From: Muraenolepis orangiensis
Lineage: Eukaryota > Chordata > Actinopteri > Gadiformes > Muraenolepididae
Assembly: GCA_027704905.1 (NCBI GenBank)
Contig: CM051000.1
Location: forward strand, 18,557,949 to 18,621,948
Direction: 5' to 3'
DNA length: 64,000 bases
Every line of letters begins with the position of its first letter. Position 1 is the stretch's first letter. Positions 53,301 to 63,668 of this stretch are shown here, in pieces. The position numbers and the translations under genes were made by a program. The notes beneath the pieces were generated by a model. The model was not told the origin of the DNA. It did not search any database and saw only the letters and a list, made by a program, of their open reading frames with translations.

Positions 53301-54996
53301 ATGGATTGAAGGCCCGGAATTCCTACAGGAACCTGAAGAAACGTGGCCAACATTTCCTGTGGATACAAGTGTCATTGCAGATGACCCAGAAGTAAAAAGA
53401 AATCTGACGGTCAATGCAATACTTGTTGACACCAACGCCACATCACAACTGATGACCCATTTCTCTGATTGGCAAAGATTTAAGGTGGCAGTTGCGTGGC
53501 TCATTAAGCTAAAAGGAACTCTGCTCAAACTGAGTAATAAAAGAAAAGAGTTGGAGCTTGCAAACACCAGTGCTACTAGAGCAGCAAGGTTGGGTGTGCA
53601 AAAGGAGATGCAAGCTTTCTCAAAATCACTTGGGAATCAGAAAGTGACGCTGGAAGATCTTTGGGCGGCTGAGACCTCCATAATCGCTTTTTGCCAGCAA
53701 GAGAGATTCCCCACTGAATTTGCTGCACTAACCTCTGGTAAGCCACAAGTGCCGAGAAGTAGCAGCATCTTCAAACTGGATCCGGTTCTAGAAGGAGGAC
53801 TTCTACGAGTTGGGGGACGGCTGAATAAGGCGGCAATCCCTGAGGACATTAAACACCCCCTCATCTTGTCAAAAGACCAGCACATCTCCGACCTTATCCT
53901 CCGTCACCTCCATCTACAGCTTGGACATGGAGGTAGAAATCATGTTCTTTCCACTGCAAGGAGAAAATATTGGATCACAAGTGGACCTACTGCAGTGAGG
54001 AAGATCATATCAAGATGCCTCTTCTGTAAGCTCCATGGTGGAAAGACCGGTGAGCAAAAAATGGCAGACCTGCCAGTAGAGAGAGTGGTTCCTGATCTAC
54101 CGCCTTTCACTAACGTTGGCGTGGATTACTTTGGGCCAGTTGACGTGACAAGAGGGCGTAGCATGGTGAAAAGGTATGGAGTAGTCTTCACTTGCATGAC
54201 GAGCAGAGCCATACACCTGGAAGTGGCCCATTCTCTTGACACACTCTTGCATCAACGCATTGCGTAGGTTCATCTGTCGAAGAGGACAAGTCTCTTGAGA
54301 TCTGACAACGGCACCAACTTTGTGGGTGCAGAACGAGAGCTGCGAGAAGCCTTAGCCTCTTTGAATCATGATCGCATTGAAGGAGTCATGTCCAAGAAGG
54401 GAATCAAGTGGAGCTTTAACCCTCCAGCTGGGTCACATCACGGTGGCGCTTGGGAGCGCATGATACGGATGATCAGGAAGATTTTGTACTCTGTGCTCCG
54501 TCAACAAACCTTGGATGACGAAGGGTTCCATACCGTGCTCTGTGAGGTTGAAGCTATGCTCAACGATCGCCCCATCACAAGGCTATCAGAGGACCCCAAC
54601 GACCTTGAGGCGTTGACACCAAACCATCTGCTACTCCTCAAAGGAAAACCAGTTCTCCCACCAGGACTGTTCGACAAAGGGGATGTTTACGCTAGGAGAA
54701 GGTGGAAACAAGCCCAGTACATCTCGGATCTCTTTTGGAAGAGGTGGATCCGTGAGTACTTACCGCTTTTACAGGAGCGTCAAAAATGGAACCAGGAGAA
54801 GAGGAATTTTATCCCTGGAGACCTTGTCATGATTGCGGACTCCACAGCACCACGTGGGTCATGGATGCTAGGAAGAGTCCTGGAAACTTTCCCTGATAAG
54901 AGAGGTCTGGTACGTGTGGTTAGTTTGAAAACCAAAACAAACATCATTGAACGACCCATAACCAAAATATGCTTGCTTAATGAAGCAAAAGAGTAA
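50365..54996 (+). pseudogene. BEL/Pao Pol (protease, RT, RNase H, integrase), interrupted by one stop
   Basis: The frame opens before 50365 and has no clear start of its own; the first 25 residues complete the DUF1759 domain. Order: Cys/His-rich zinc knuckles (50706-50905); aspartic protease with FLDPGSTGTFC (about 51090-51125); RT with LRVVFDCGA, MADIQAMFHQV and the catalytic YMDD at 52348-52359; RNase H with FADASENGYG (about 52888-52917); an integrase HHCC zinc site (about 53893-54045); and the integrase core with VDYFGP (about 54121), SDNGTNF (about 54301) and GGAWERM (about 54445), the D, D and E. A DUF5641-like end follows. A TAG at 54265-54267 lies in frame, and the same frame resumes. 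Around 54241-54290 the expected residues appear in another frame, so two compensating small indels are likely. Confidence 0.88.
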
Positions 54997-55111
54997 TTCA
55001 TTCCCATTTGAAAATGGGCTATATATTTTTATTTGTTCTCTTCTTCTCTGTATTTATGGCTCATTGTGAATTTGGTGTAATTGCTCTGGCAGACGCAATT
55101 AGGGGCTGGAG
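54997..55111 (+). other. BEL/Pao 3' non-coding region before the LTR
   Basis: AT-rich spacer ending in a purine-rich AGGGGCTGGAG directly before the LTR, probably the polypurine tract. Confidence 0.6.
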
Positions 55112-55336
55112 TGTAAGAGCCATATTCATGTTTCTTTATTTTATGTAATTGTGCCCCGTGCCACTAGGGGGCGGTATTTGCTGGCTAGCTCAGCTGACCT
55201 CGGGTCAGCCCAGTTAGGCCATTTAACCTGGAGAAACCCAGACACAGGGGTTGCTGAAATGGGAAGCAAACAGTTTTTCGACTGTGCCTATGTGCCTATG
55301 TGGTATGTGCTTTGTAGTGTTTGCTGTGGCTAACAA
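55112..55336 (+). repeat. 3' LTR of the BEL/Pao element (incomplete)
   Basis: Matches 47762 onward base for base over the visible part, except for two instead of four GTGCCTAT units. It is truncated by the assembly gap. Confidence 0.92.
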
Positions 55337-56336
55337 NNNNNNNNNNNNNNNNNNNNNNNNNNNNNNNNNNNNNNNNNNNNNNNNNNNNNNNNNNNNNNNN
55401 NNNNNNNNNNNNNNNNNNNNNNNNNNNNNNNNNNNNNNNNNNNNNNNNNNNNNNNNNNNNNNNNNNNNNNNNNNNNNNNNNNNNNNNNNNNNNNNNNNNN
55501 NNNNNNNNNNNNNNNNNNNNNNNNNNNNNNNNNNNNNNNNNNNNNNNNNNNNNNNNNNNNNNNNNNNNNNNNNNNNNNNNNNNNNNNNNNNNNNNNNNNN
55601 NNNNNNNNNNNNNNNNNNNNNNNNNNNNNNNNNNNNNNNNNNNNNNNNNNNNNNNNNNNNNNNNNNNNNNNNNNNNNNNNNNNNNNNNNNNNNNNNNNNN
55701 NNNNNNNNNNNNNNNNNNNNNNNNNNNNNNNNNNNNNNNNNNNNNNNNNNNNNNNNNNNNNNNNNNNNNNNNNNNNNNNNNNNNNNNNNNNNNNNNNNNN
55801 NNNNNNNNNNNNNNNNNNNNNNNNNNNNNNNNNNNNNNNNNNNNNNNNNNNNNNNNNNNNNNNNNNNNNNNNNNNNNNNNNNNNNNNNNNNNNNNNNNNN
55901 NNNNNNNNNNNNNNNNNNNNNNNNNNNNNNNNNNNNNNNNNNNNNNNNNNNNNNNNNNNNNNNNNNNNNNNNNNNNNNNNNNNNNNNNNNNNNNNNNNNN
56001 NNNNNNNNNNNNNNNNNNNNNNNNNNNNNNNNNNNNNNNNNNNNNNNNNNNNNNNNNNNNNNNNNNNNNNNNNNNNNNNNNNNNNNNNNNNNNNNNNNNN
56101 NNNNNNNNNNNNNNNNNNNNNNNNNNNNNNNNNNNNNNNNNNNNNNNNNNNNNNNNNNNNNNNNNNNNNNNNNNNNNNNNNNNNNNNNNNNNNNNNNNNN
56201 NNNNNNNNNNNNNNNNNNNNNNNNNNNNNNNNNNNNNNNNNNNNNNNNNNNNNNNNNNNNNNNNNNNNNNNNNNNNNNNNNNNNNNNNNNNNNNNNNNNN
56301 NNNNNNNNNNNNNNNNNNNNNNNNNNNNNNNNNNNN
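55337..56336. other. Assembly gap, exactly 1000 N
   Basis: A run of 1000 unknown bases, a typical placeholder for a gap of unknown length. The left edge is in the BEL/Pao 3' LTR and the right edge is in an unrelated LINE, so the end of the LTR, its TSD and the LINE 3' end are hidden. Confidence 0.99.
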
Positions 56337-57500
56337 CTGGTCGGAAACAGTGCAGTTACCGTACCACACTGTGATGCAGTTGGTGAGGATGCTTTCAATA
56401 GCACACCGGTAAAAGTTCACCAGAATCTGAGGTGACAGGTGGGCTTTCCTCAGTCTCCTCAGGAAGAAGAGACACTGGTGAGCTTTCTTTACCAGTGAGG
56501 CAGTATTGAGGGACCAGGAGAGGTCCTCGGGGATGTGGACCTCCAGGAATTTGAAGCTGGAGACACACTCGACCTCCGCTCCGTTGATAAGGATGGAGGC
56601 GTGTGCGCCAGCTCTGGTCTTCCTGAAGTCCACGATGAGCTCCTTGGTCTTCTTGGTGTTGAGGGCCAGGTTGTTGTCAGCGCACCACACCAACAGGTGC
56701 TGGACCTCGTCCCTGTAGGCTGCCTCATCGTTGTTTTTGATGAGGATTACCACCGTTGTGTCGTCGGCAAACTTGATGATGGTGTTTGTACCATCTACAG
56801 GAGTGCAGTCGTGGGTGAAGAGGGAGTAGAGGAGAGGGCTCAGCACACAGCCTTGTGGAACACCGGTCTTTAGGGTGAGGGTGGAGGAGGTGAGATGGTC
56901 TAACTTGACTGACTGTGGTCTGTTGGTTAGGAAGTCTAATAACCAGTTACAAACTGAGGGGTTGATGTCAAGGTTCTTGGTTCCATGAGATCACCAAGTT
57001 TGAAGATGAGTTTGGAGGGGATGATGGTGTTAAATGCTGAGCTAAAGTCTATGAACAGCATTCTAACATGGGTGTTTCTCTCATCCAGGTGGGAGAGAGC
57101 GGAGTGAAGAGCTGAGGAAATGGTGTCCTCCATGCTCCTGTTCTCACGGTAGGCAAATTGGTATTTATCCAGTGAGAGTGACAGGCCAGATTTGAGGTGA
57201 GCCAGGACCAGCCTCTCGAAGCACTTCATGATGATGGGGGTGAGTGCAACAGGGCGGAAGTCATTGAGGCTCGCTGCAGAGGAGGGACATCTGCCTGAGC
57301 TAGTGACATGTTGAAAACGTCAGTAAGGACCTCGGTCAGCTGCTCAGCACAGTTCCTGAGCACGCAACCAAAACAAATGCCATCAGGACCAGCTGCCTTA
57401 TGCGCATTTGATCTGCTCAGTGCCGCACGTCTGTGGGGGATAGTGTGAGGGGTTGGTGGTCAACGGGGAGAGTAGCCCTGGTGGGCAGTTCGGGGTTGTT
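56337..57500 (-). pseudogene. L2-like LINE reverse transcriptase, partial
   Basis: On the minus strand, 57229-56936 encodes QFAYRENRSMEDTISSALH and FIDFSSAFNTI (first catalytic Asp). After a frame change, 56846-56337 encodes VLSPLLYSLFTHDC, KFADDTTVV (FADD active site), NTKKTKELIVDFRKTRAG and CAIESILTN. The 5' region continues raggedly to about 57500. The 3' end falls in the gap. Of the copies of this family in the window, it keeps the most RT sequence. Confidence 0.85.
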
Positions 57501-57913
57501 CCAGTCGTAAATGTATGTCCCAAGTGGGTAACCACAGTACTGTATATAATACAGTAGATACAGACAGTTGCTCGCCATTAATTCTGTATGCACTGGTCGT
57601 CAAAAGTACTAGTCTAAAGTAGGTTCAGTCAGACCATTTTCAATGAAAGTCAAGTATTATTTAACTTGAGCAGTGGTTCTCAAACTGTGGTCCAGACCCA
57701 TAGCCAGGGGTTCCGCAAAACTTCACTTTATCCTTAAAAATACATATCTACAATCCAGCACCATTTGCATAAATCAAACTGTCATAAATCATACTGTGTT
57801 CATTTCTCCAACCCATGTTAGCTTTCGGCCAATAAAAACTCTGTTCATCTTGTTACTGTTTACTGTTCTGCGTTTAGGATCAACTCCTTGAAAAGTATAA
57901 ATGCTGTCAAGTA
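57501..57913. mobile_element. MER-like hAT fragment and flank, inverted partner of 25.64-25.77 and 33.33-33.55 kb
   Basis: CAGTGGTTCTCAAACTGTGG at 57671 is a hAT-like terminal repeat, followed by CCATAGCCAGGGGTTCCGC. No coding sequence. The flank 57590-57665 is shared, inverted, with 33420-33490. Confidence 0.6.
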
Positions 57914-58365
57914 TGTCACGATCCAACCCAGCTCTTCACGCTCCTAGTCCTGGATCTCCGCTGGCTTCCTGGATCTGCGATGTCACGACTCCGTTCCAAG
58001 ATGCCACTCCGTGTTTTCCCTGTCAGCCGTTTCCTACTCAACTCACCTGTTGTCAATCTCACCTCATTACCAAGCTGTATTTAAGCCGTGTCTGTTGTCT
58101 GACTCGTTGCTGGAACATCACCCCGATTTTCAGAAAGCCTCACATTCGTATCAAGCTCAGTTCATTGTTGTTCTGCCTATTGATCCGTGTTCTGACCCTC
58201 GCCTGGATAACAACCTCGTTTTTGCCTTGCGTCTTTGTACCTCTGCCTCAACCCTCGACTACCTGTTACCGACCTCTGCTTTGCCCTGTCTGTACCTCTA
58301 CCTCGGATCCGACATTAAAGCACCTGTTCCATTTGACGTCTGTTCTCCCTGCTCTTGGGTCCCAC
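57914..58365 (+). mobile_element. Truncated gypsy LTR
   Basis: Starts TGTCACGATCC and matches the minus strand of the 25144-25636 LTR, including CGTTCCAAGATGCC and TTAAAGCACCTGTTCC. It ends at CTTGGGTCCCAC without the final 20 or so bases. The sequence before and after it corresponds to the flanks of the 23946-25636 insertion in inverted orientation. Confidence 0.8.
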
Positions 58366-59470
58366 ATTTTAGAATACAAATAGTTCCAATGACATCTAAA
58401 AGTACAAATGATATAAGGGATATGTTAAATCGGTGTTACAATTTTAAGGCATCCTTGGAAAATGGTTTTCCCTGTAAGGCGCTTCTGGCCCCAAAAGGTT
58501 ATATATATTTATCCTGCTTTTCATATTTGCATACCCCTGATCAATACCTGTTAAATACTTATACTTACTTACCTGTATATATATATACCTATTATCATGC
58601 TCATATTTCACACATACTCTATAAGTAATCCTATAACTGTTTGTATACATAGTAGACTGTATTTTAGCAACTGTAAACTGTAAATAATATATTACCATGC
58701 ACTTTACCGCAACATTTGCACTCTTGTTAGATGCTAAATTATTTTCGCTGTACTGTACTTGTGCTGTCCAATGACAATATATTTGAATCTAATCTAATCT
58801 AATCAATTGTTTTAGTTTTCATCAATAATTAGTAGTCTTTTAACTCAATACGTTTTCATCGTATTAAATACTAATTTCATCAATTAGTATTATTCATCAA
58901 CTAGTAGGAGCAGTATTTATACATTTGTAGTAGTAGTATTCATATACAATTCCTTATTCTCTGTTTACTTCAGTTAAGTTGTTTGATTTGATGTCATCAG
59001 AATGTCTGGAAATCATCAACTCCCTGTGTTGAGATAGTGGTGTTTATCTTGACATTATTTGGTTGGTTACTGGGTTTGATCCCCAATGTTCGCAGGAAAA
59101 TTTGCTGTCAGCATTCTTGAACGAGATGCCTCACCTCTCCTTGCTCCTCAATGACCTGTATCGGAATTCACTGTGAGGCTCTTTGGATAAAATATCATTG
59201 GCAAAGTGACGATTGAACTTTGCTGCAAAACCTTGACAATTGGTATTGTTACAATTGGAATTGTTAACATAACATAATTCTTCTCCCACGGGACCATAAA
59301 GAGGATTTAGCCTCTAAATGCTTGCTCTTTAAAAGCTCTGGATTTTGCTAACGAAAAAACGTCCAGAACTGATAATAAAACACCATGACTTGATTTAGAT
59401 AACTGCTACTATACTTCTACTACTGTTACTACTTCTACAACAGAACTATAATTATCCTACTACTACTGGT
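58366..59470. repeat. Inverted duplicate of 22.38-23.83 kb
   Basis: Matches the reverse complement of 22381-23830: AATACAAATAGTTCCAATGA and so on, then the LINE 3' UTR (58497-58805, ending in (AATCT)n), then the spacer with GGGACCATAAAGAGGATTTA. Small indels separate the copies. No gene is seen. Confidence 0.85.
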
Positions 59471-60335
59471 GGGCCTCATCAAAAACAACAATAGGGCAGC
59501 CGACAGGAGGTCCAGCACCTGGTGGTGTAGTGTGCCAACAACATCCTGGCCCTCAACACCAAAAAAACGAAGGAACTCATTGTGGACTTCAGAAAGACCA
59601 GAGCTGGCACACACAGGGGAGGACCAACCTGGGCTGAGGTTGAGCATGTCTCCAGCTTAAAATTTCCGAAGACCTCTCACCTCAACACTGCCTCACTGGT
59701 GAAGAAGGCTCACCAGCGTCTCTTCTTCCTGAGGAGACTGAGGAAAGCCCATCTATCCCCTCTGGTGAACTTTTACCGGTGTGCCATTGAAAGCATACTC
59801 ACCAACAGCATCCCAGTGTGGTACGGCAACTGCACTGTCTCAGACCGGAAAGCGCTGCCGAGGTTTGTTAAAACCTCCCAACGCATCGTTGGATTACCAC
59901 TCTCTGCAATAGAGACTACACAAGCGGTGTCTTCAAACTCTGAATATATCCTATCACCATCAATGTCTTCAACTGCCTTGCACTGTAATCATAACTCCCT
60001 ACCGCTGCCTATAGTTTACATTTTTATTGATTACATACCTGTATGATAGCCATGTACATTTTTATTGTTTTTACCGTATATATATATATTTATCCACAAC
60101 TGTTGGTATAACTGCATATCCCTAAACACTACCTGTTGATACTTACATATCTCATACCTTCTCTAAAAGTTATTTTATACCAGTTTTTATATGTGTTTAC
60201 ATCCTATTTAACCACTGCACATTGTAAAATACTATTCACTTTACTGTAACATTTGGTTAGATGCCAACATACTTATTTTCGCTGTACTGTACTTGTGCTG
60301 TGCAATGACAATCAATTAGAATCTAATCTAATGTA
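59471..60335 (+). pseudogene. L2-like LINE, 3' third
   Basis: Encodes, in shifted frames, the WCANNILALNTKK and VDFRKTRAG region, LNTASLVKKAHQRLFFLRRL, CAIESILTNSIPVWYGNCTV and the KALPRFVKTSQRIVG region. The SGRRYR block is deleted. The 3' UTR ends GTGCTGTGCAATGACAATCA and AATCTAATCTAA. Confidence 0.8.
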
Positions 60336-60728
60336 CTCCCCCTACGACTACTACTACTACTACTACTACAGAACTACTAAACTTCTACTACAACTACGAC
60401 TACAAAAAAAGTAATATAATTATACTACTACTACTTCTACATAAGTACTATACTTCAAATACTTCTAGAGAACTACTATACATCTTCTAATACAGAACTA
60501 CTGCTATTACTACAGAACTACTGTTCTTCTACTATTGCAGAACTAAACTTTATCAACTCTTCTTCAGTGTCCATTTTGAACGGTTGTGTATTTGTTGGTA
60601 AATGGCCTGTGCCGGCTGAATGTCAATTCTACCAGCTGAGCTTTAGGATGTTTTCCTTTTCATGCACCAGATCATTTGCTTGCCGGCACGTTTCCTAGTT
60701 GAGATGAATGTGAATCACCAAAGCACTG
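60336..60728. other. Degenerate (CTA)n tract and unassigned sequence
   Basis: 60340-60545 is an imperfect CTACTA/CTTCTA-rich stretch, the complement of the GTA repeats near the left end. The rest has no recognisable feature. Confidence 0.65.
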
Positions 60729-61061
60729 TGTTACGCTCCAACGAGACGACGAGCCAAATGTGCCAAAGAACCCAGAAGTAGAGAGACACGGACACTCAAA
60801 ACAATGGAAAAAAAATGTCTTTACTGAAATATCTCCAACATCCAAAACACAAACTAGGCAGGGTTGGACTGGTTACTTGGCGCGACGTGGTCGGAGCTGG
60901 AAAATGCAGTCTCTCGCGATTGTGGTTCTCAATAACCAAGCGCCCGACGTCGGTCCTCGGCAGCCTAAAGATGGGTAGATCCCAGGTGTTCATTAGCCTC
61001 AGTAGGCCTGATTATGATGGGCAACACCTGAGATCGATTAGAGCGTGGGGGGGGCACAACA
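60729..61061 (-). mobile_element. Solo LTR of the 34104-35582 family
   Basis: 333 bp from TGTTACGC to GGGCACAACA, with a perfect 5-bp TSD CACTG at 60724-60728 and 61062-61066. On the minus strand it begins TGTTGTGCCCC and carries the ATCCCAGGTG-like phrase of this family. Confidence 0.87.
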
Positions 61062-61255
61062 CACTGTCCAACTACAACAGTGTCCACACAGAGCTGTCCA
61101 ACTAGAACACTGTCCACACAGAGAGCTGTCAAATCAGAACACTGTCCACACAGAGCTGTCAAATCAGAACACTGTCCACACAGAGAACTGTCAAATCAGA
61201 ATATTGTCCACACGGAGAGCTGTCAAATCAGAACACTGTCCACAAACTTCTTATT
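61062..61255. repeat. About 32-bp tandem repeat next to the solo LTR
   Basis: Units of CACTGTCCACACAGAGAGCT followed by GTCAAATCAGAA, about six copies, the first ones diverged (GTCCAACTAGAA). The repeat begins with the LTR's TSD sequence CACTG. Confidence 0.9.
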
Positions 61256-61414
61256 GAGAGCTTTCCTTGTTTGTGTATATAATCTTGAAGTTAGTCCCGA
61301 TTGTTACGCATAATCATGCAGGGATGAAGCAAACTGTGAAGCAGAGCACATGGAAACGTATTTGACTGACTGCTGAATTCTCTATACACTCCCTCTACAC
61401 TACCACTACTACAA

Positions 61415-61650
61415 ACACCACTGCACGGGACAAGAAAGCCATTCAGAGGGTCGTGAGGACGGCAGAGAAGATCATCGGGGGTGCATTTCTATGCATTGAG
61501 GAGATCTTTAGGACCAGATGTCGGCAGAATGTCAATGACAGGCCATGTCCATCATAAAGGACTGCAACAACCCTGGGCACCATCTCTTCTCCCCCCTACC
61601 GTCTGTTCGCCGGTTGCACAGCATCCGGACAAGTACTACCAGGTTTAAGT
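61415..61650 (+). pseudogene. L2-like LINE C-terminal fragment
   Basis: ARDKKAIQRVVRTAEKIIGG-like residues are followed, after frame damage, by the LPSGRR-type block (ACCATCTCTTCTCCCCCCTA). The latter part matches 47430-47520. Confidence 0.65.
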
Positions 61651-62940
61651 GTAGCGGGTAGGGTGGTTGAGACCGGAAGCACAGCATGAAGGCCGGCCCA
61701 CTGGCACTGATTGTTTGATTCGCGCTTGCCTTTAAAAGGTGTCTGACGTACACAGGAGGACAATAGTGCGTTTTGTGTTTTGAAGAGTGAGCCGCTTGGA
61801 GTTAAGCTGTGCGATCAGGAGAACGTGAGTTTTTGGAAGGTTATGTCTATTGGGTTTTAACGCTAAACTCATTCATTTGAGTAGCGCTTAACACGGCTCA
61901 TTGTTTGTTTGTAGCTCGGCCTGGCGTCTGTGTGCGTATGGTGACCAGTAAATGGTATGCGCAGTTACAAGTCTACAGTAACCAGTGGAGCGAGTAGTGA
62001 TTCCTCACGGGTTTGCAGCAACGTAAGTTTACTGGCTCCCTTTCGCCCTCAGACGTAACGTAATGTTTATAGCTCTGATTGTTTCCTGTCTGATATTGCC
62101 TATGAATAGAAGCAGCGCTGACGCTGACAAGAGTGTGCTCAACTATTAGACATCTATACGGTGGAACTTCATTGGCTTTATAGCTTTGAATTCAGGCTGT
62201 CCTCAAAACCGTAAGTTCATTTAATCCCTTTTGTAATTAGTCTCTCAATCGTAGATCTAGCCTTGTAGCATAGAATACCAAACCATTTATGCTTTGTGAT
62301 TACAGGAGGATTGTCTTCGTCTGTCCAACTAGCCACTGTTTTTCCTGGGTTTAATCATTCTGTTGTTTTTATCTATTTGTTCGAATATACGTATGTGTGT
62401 GTCTCGGAACCTTGCCACAACTGTGTTGCGACCTGGAGCTCGGTGGGCCTGGGCTGACGGCCTGCTACGTTTAGCCTACTAGTTCACACGTTTGTTTTGT
62501 TTGTTTGTTTTGTCTGTCTTTCTTTGTTTGTTAGGCAAGTAGTATAACTCTGGCCTTGGGCATTGTGCAATATTTCTCGTTGGGGCGGTGCTCCGTTTGC
62601 AGTGTTTACCAGTTTGTAGTGTGAAACGCCGTGTGCGTGTACGGCCTATTTTGGTGTGAAGTCTCATAGCGTTGAAGTGTGTGTGTGTGCGCGTGTGCAC
62701 TCTAACTATTTATTCAACCTTATTTCGCTATACTATTTATTGGACTTTTAACACTGTGACTTATTATGTGATTGTGGTGCCGTGACTTATTTATTGCAGC
62801 ATTTTGCACACCTGTGGGAAATAATTGCTTGTGCTGATTGCCAACTGTGTATTTATTGTGCCTACTGTTTTAATAAAATTGTATTTTGATTACATCAGTC
62901 CCATCCTTGTTCCTTTATTGGACATAACCTGTTTAGATAG
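61651..62940 (+). other. LTR-like or promoter-like non-coding sequence
   Basis: A TATA-like CCTTTAAAAGG (61729-61739) is followed by a stretch ending in GAGAAC|GTGAGT (about 61825). Two more donor-like sites occur, ACGTAAGTTT (about 62022) and CCGTAAGTTC (about 62210), and AATAAA is at 62872-62877. This could be a long LTR or the 5' end of a retroelement. I found no paired LTR, TSD or coding sequence, so the nature is inferred only. Confidence 0.35.
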
Positions 62941-63378
62941 CTTTAAGGGTAGCGCTGTTTGGAGCGCTGTTTGGGTTTCCTAGCTTAATTATATAAATTG
63001 TGAATAAGGGCGCCCCCTGGGGGTCACATAAGGATAGTTTTTATCCACAGGCAGTGCGCTTACTGAACTGCTAGGAGTGCTGCCACTTTCACTTTCATAG
63101 CATTGTCATTAACATTACACTTACATATTTTGCTGGACTTTCATTACTCATTACAGCTACTGCACTGTTTTCATGATGCTGCTGCACTACTGCACTTTAA
63201 ATGCTTTTAAATCTTTTTGCACATTCAATAGATGTTCATACCATCTATCAGTCACTTTGCTGTCCTTTTTTTGTTCATTTTTATTTTTATTGTGTATAAT
63301 ATTTGAATGCAGCCATGCTGGCTGACTTCGCCGTTGGTGGATAAATGTGTGTATGAATGGGTGAGCGTGAGGCCAACC
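62941..63378. other. No gene recognised
   Basis: AT-rich sequence with a GGGCGCCCCCTGGGGGTCAC phrase near 63008. The stretch from 63090 to 63230 has many CTGCACTTT-like phrases but no convincing repeat or frame. Confidence 0.45.
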
Positions 63379-63668
63379 ACTACTAAACCACTATCACTAC
63401 TACACTACCACTACCAACCACTACTACACTACCACTACCAACCACTACTACACTACCACTACCAACCACTACTACACTACCACTACCAACCACTACTACA
63501 CTACCACTACCAACCGCTACTACACTACCACTACCAACCACTACTACACTACCACTACCAACCACTACTACACTACAACTACCAACCACTACTACACTAC
63601 CACTACCAACCACTACTACACTACCACTACCAACCGCTACTACACTACCACTACCAACCACTACCACT
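63379..63668. repeat. 24-bp minisatellite, inverted relative to the left end
   Basis: Tandem CCAACCACTACTACACTACC plus ACTA units, the reverse complement of the 1-703 repeat. About 12 units, several with CAACCGCTAC variants. Confidence 0.95.

Larger units (their letters stand above)
47762..55336 (+). mobile_element. BEL/Pao LTR retrotransposon
   Basis: The order is LTR (47762-48265), leader, gag (48627-50378), pol (50365-54996) and a second LTR starting at 55112 and disappearing into the N gap at 55337. Pol has the BEL/Pao arrangement of protease, RT, RNase H and integrase, and ends in the DUF5641-type C-terminal domain. The visible 225 bases of the second LTR match the first except for two fewer copies of an 8-bp repeat, so the insertion is recent. 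Two coding breaks (near 50360 and around 54265) suggest this copy is now defective. It is an old transposable element, with no envelope gene seen. Confidence 0.93.

Noticed and set aside
55223..56846. Four open frames of 360-516 residues spanning the N run
   Set aside because: The frames exist only because unknown bases contain no stop codons. Only the LINE part right of the gap is real sequence.
62630..62700. GT-rich stretch as a regulatory Z-DNA element
   Set aside because: Only a short GTGTGTGTG run with no further support.
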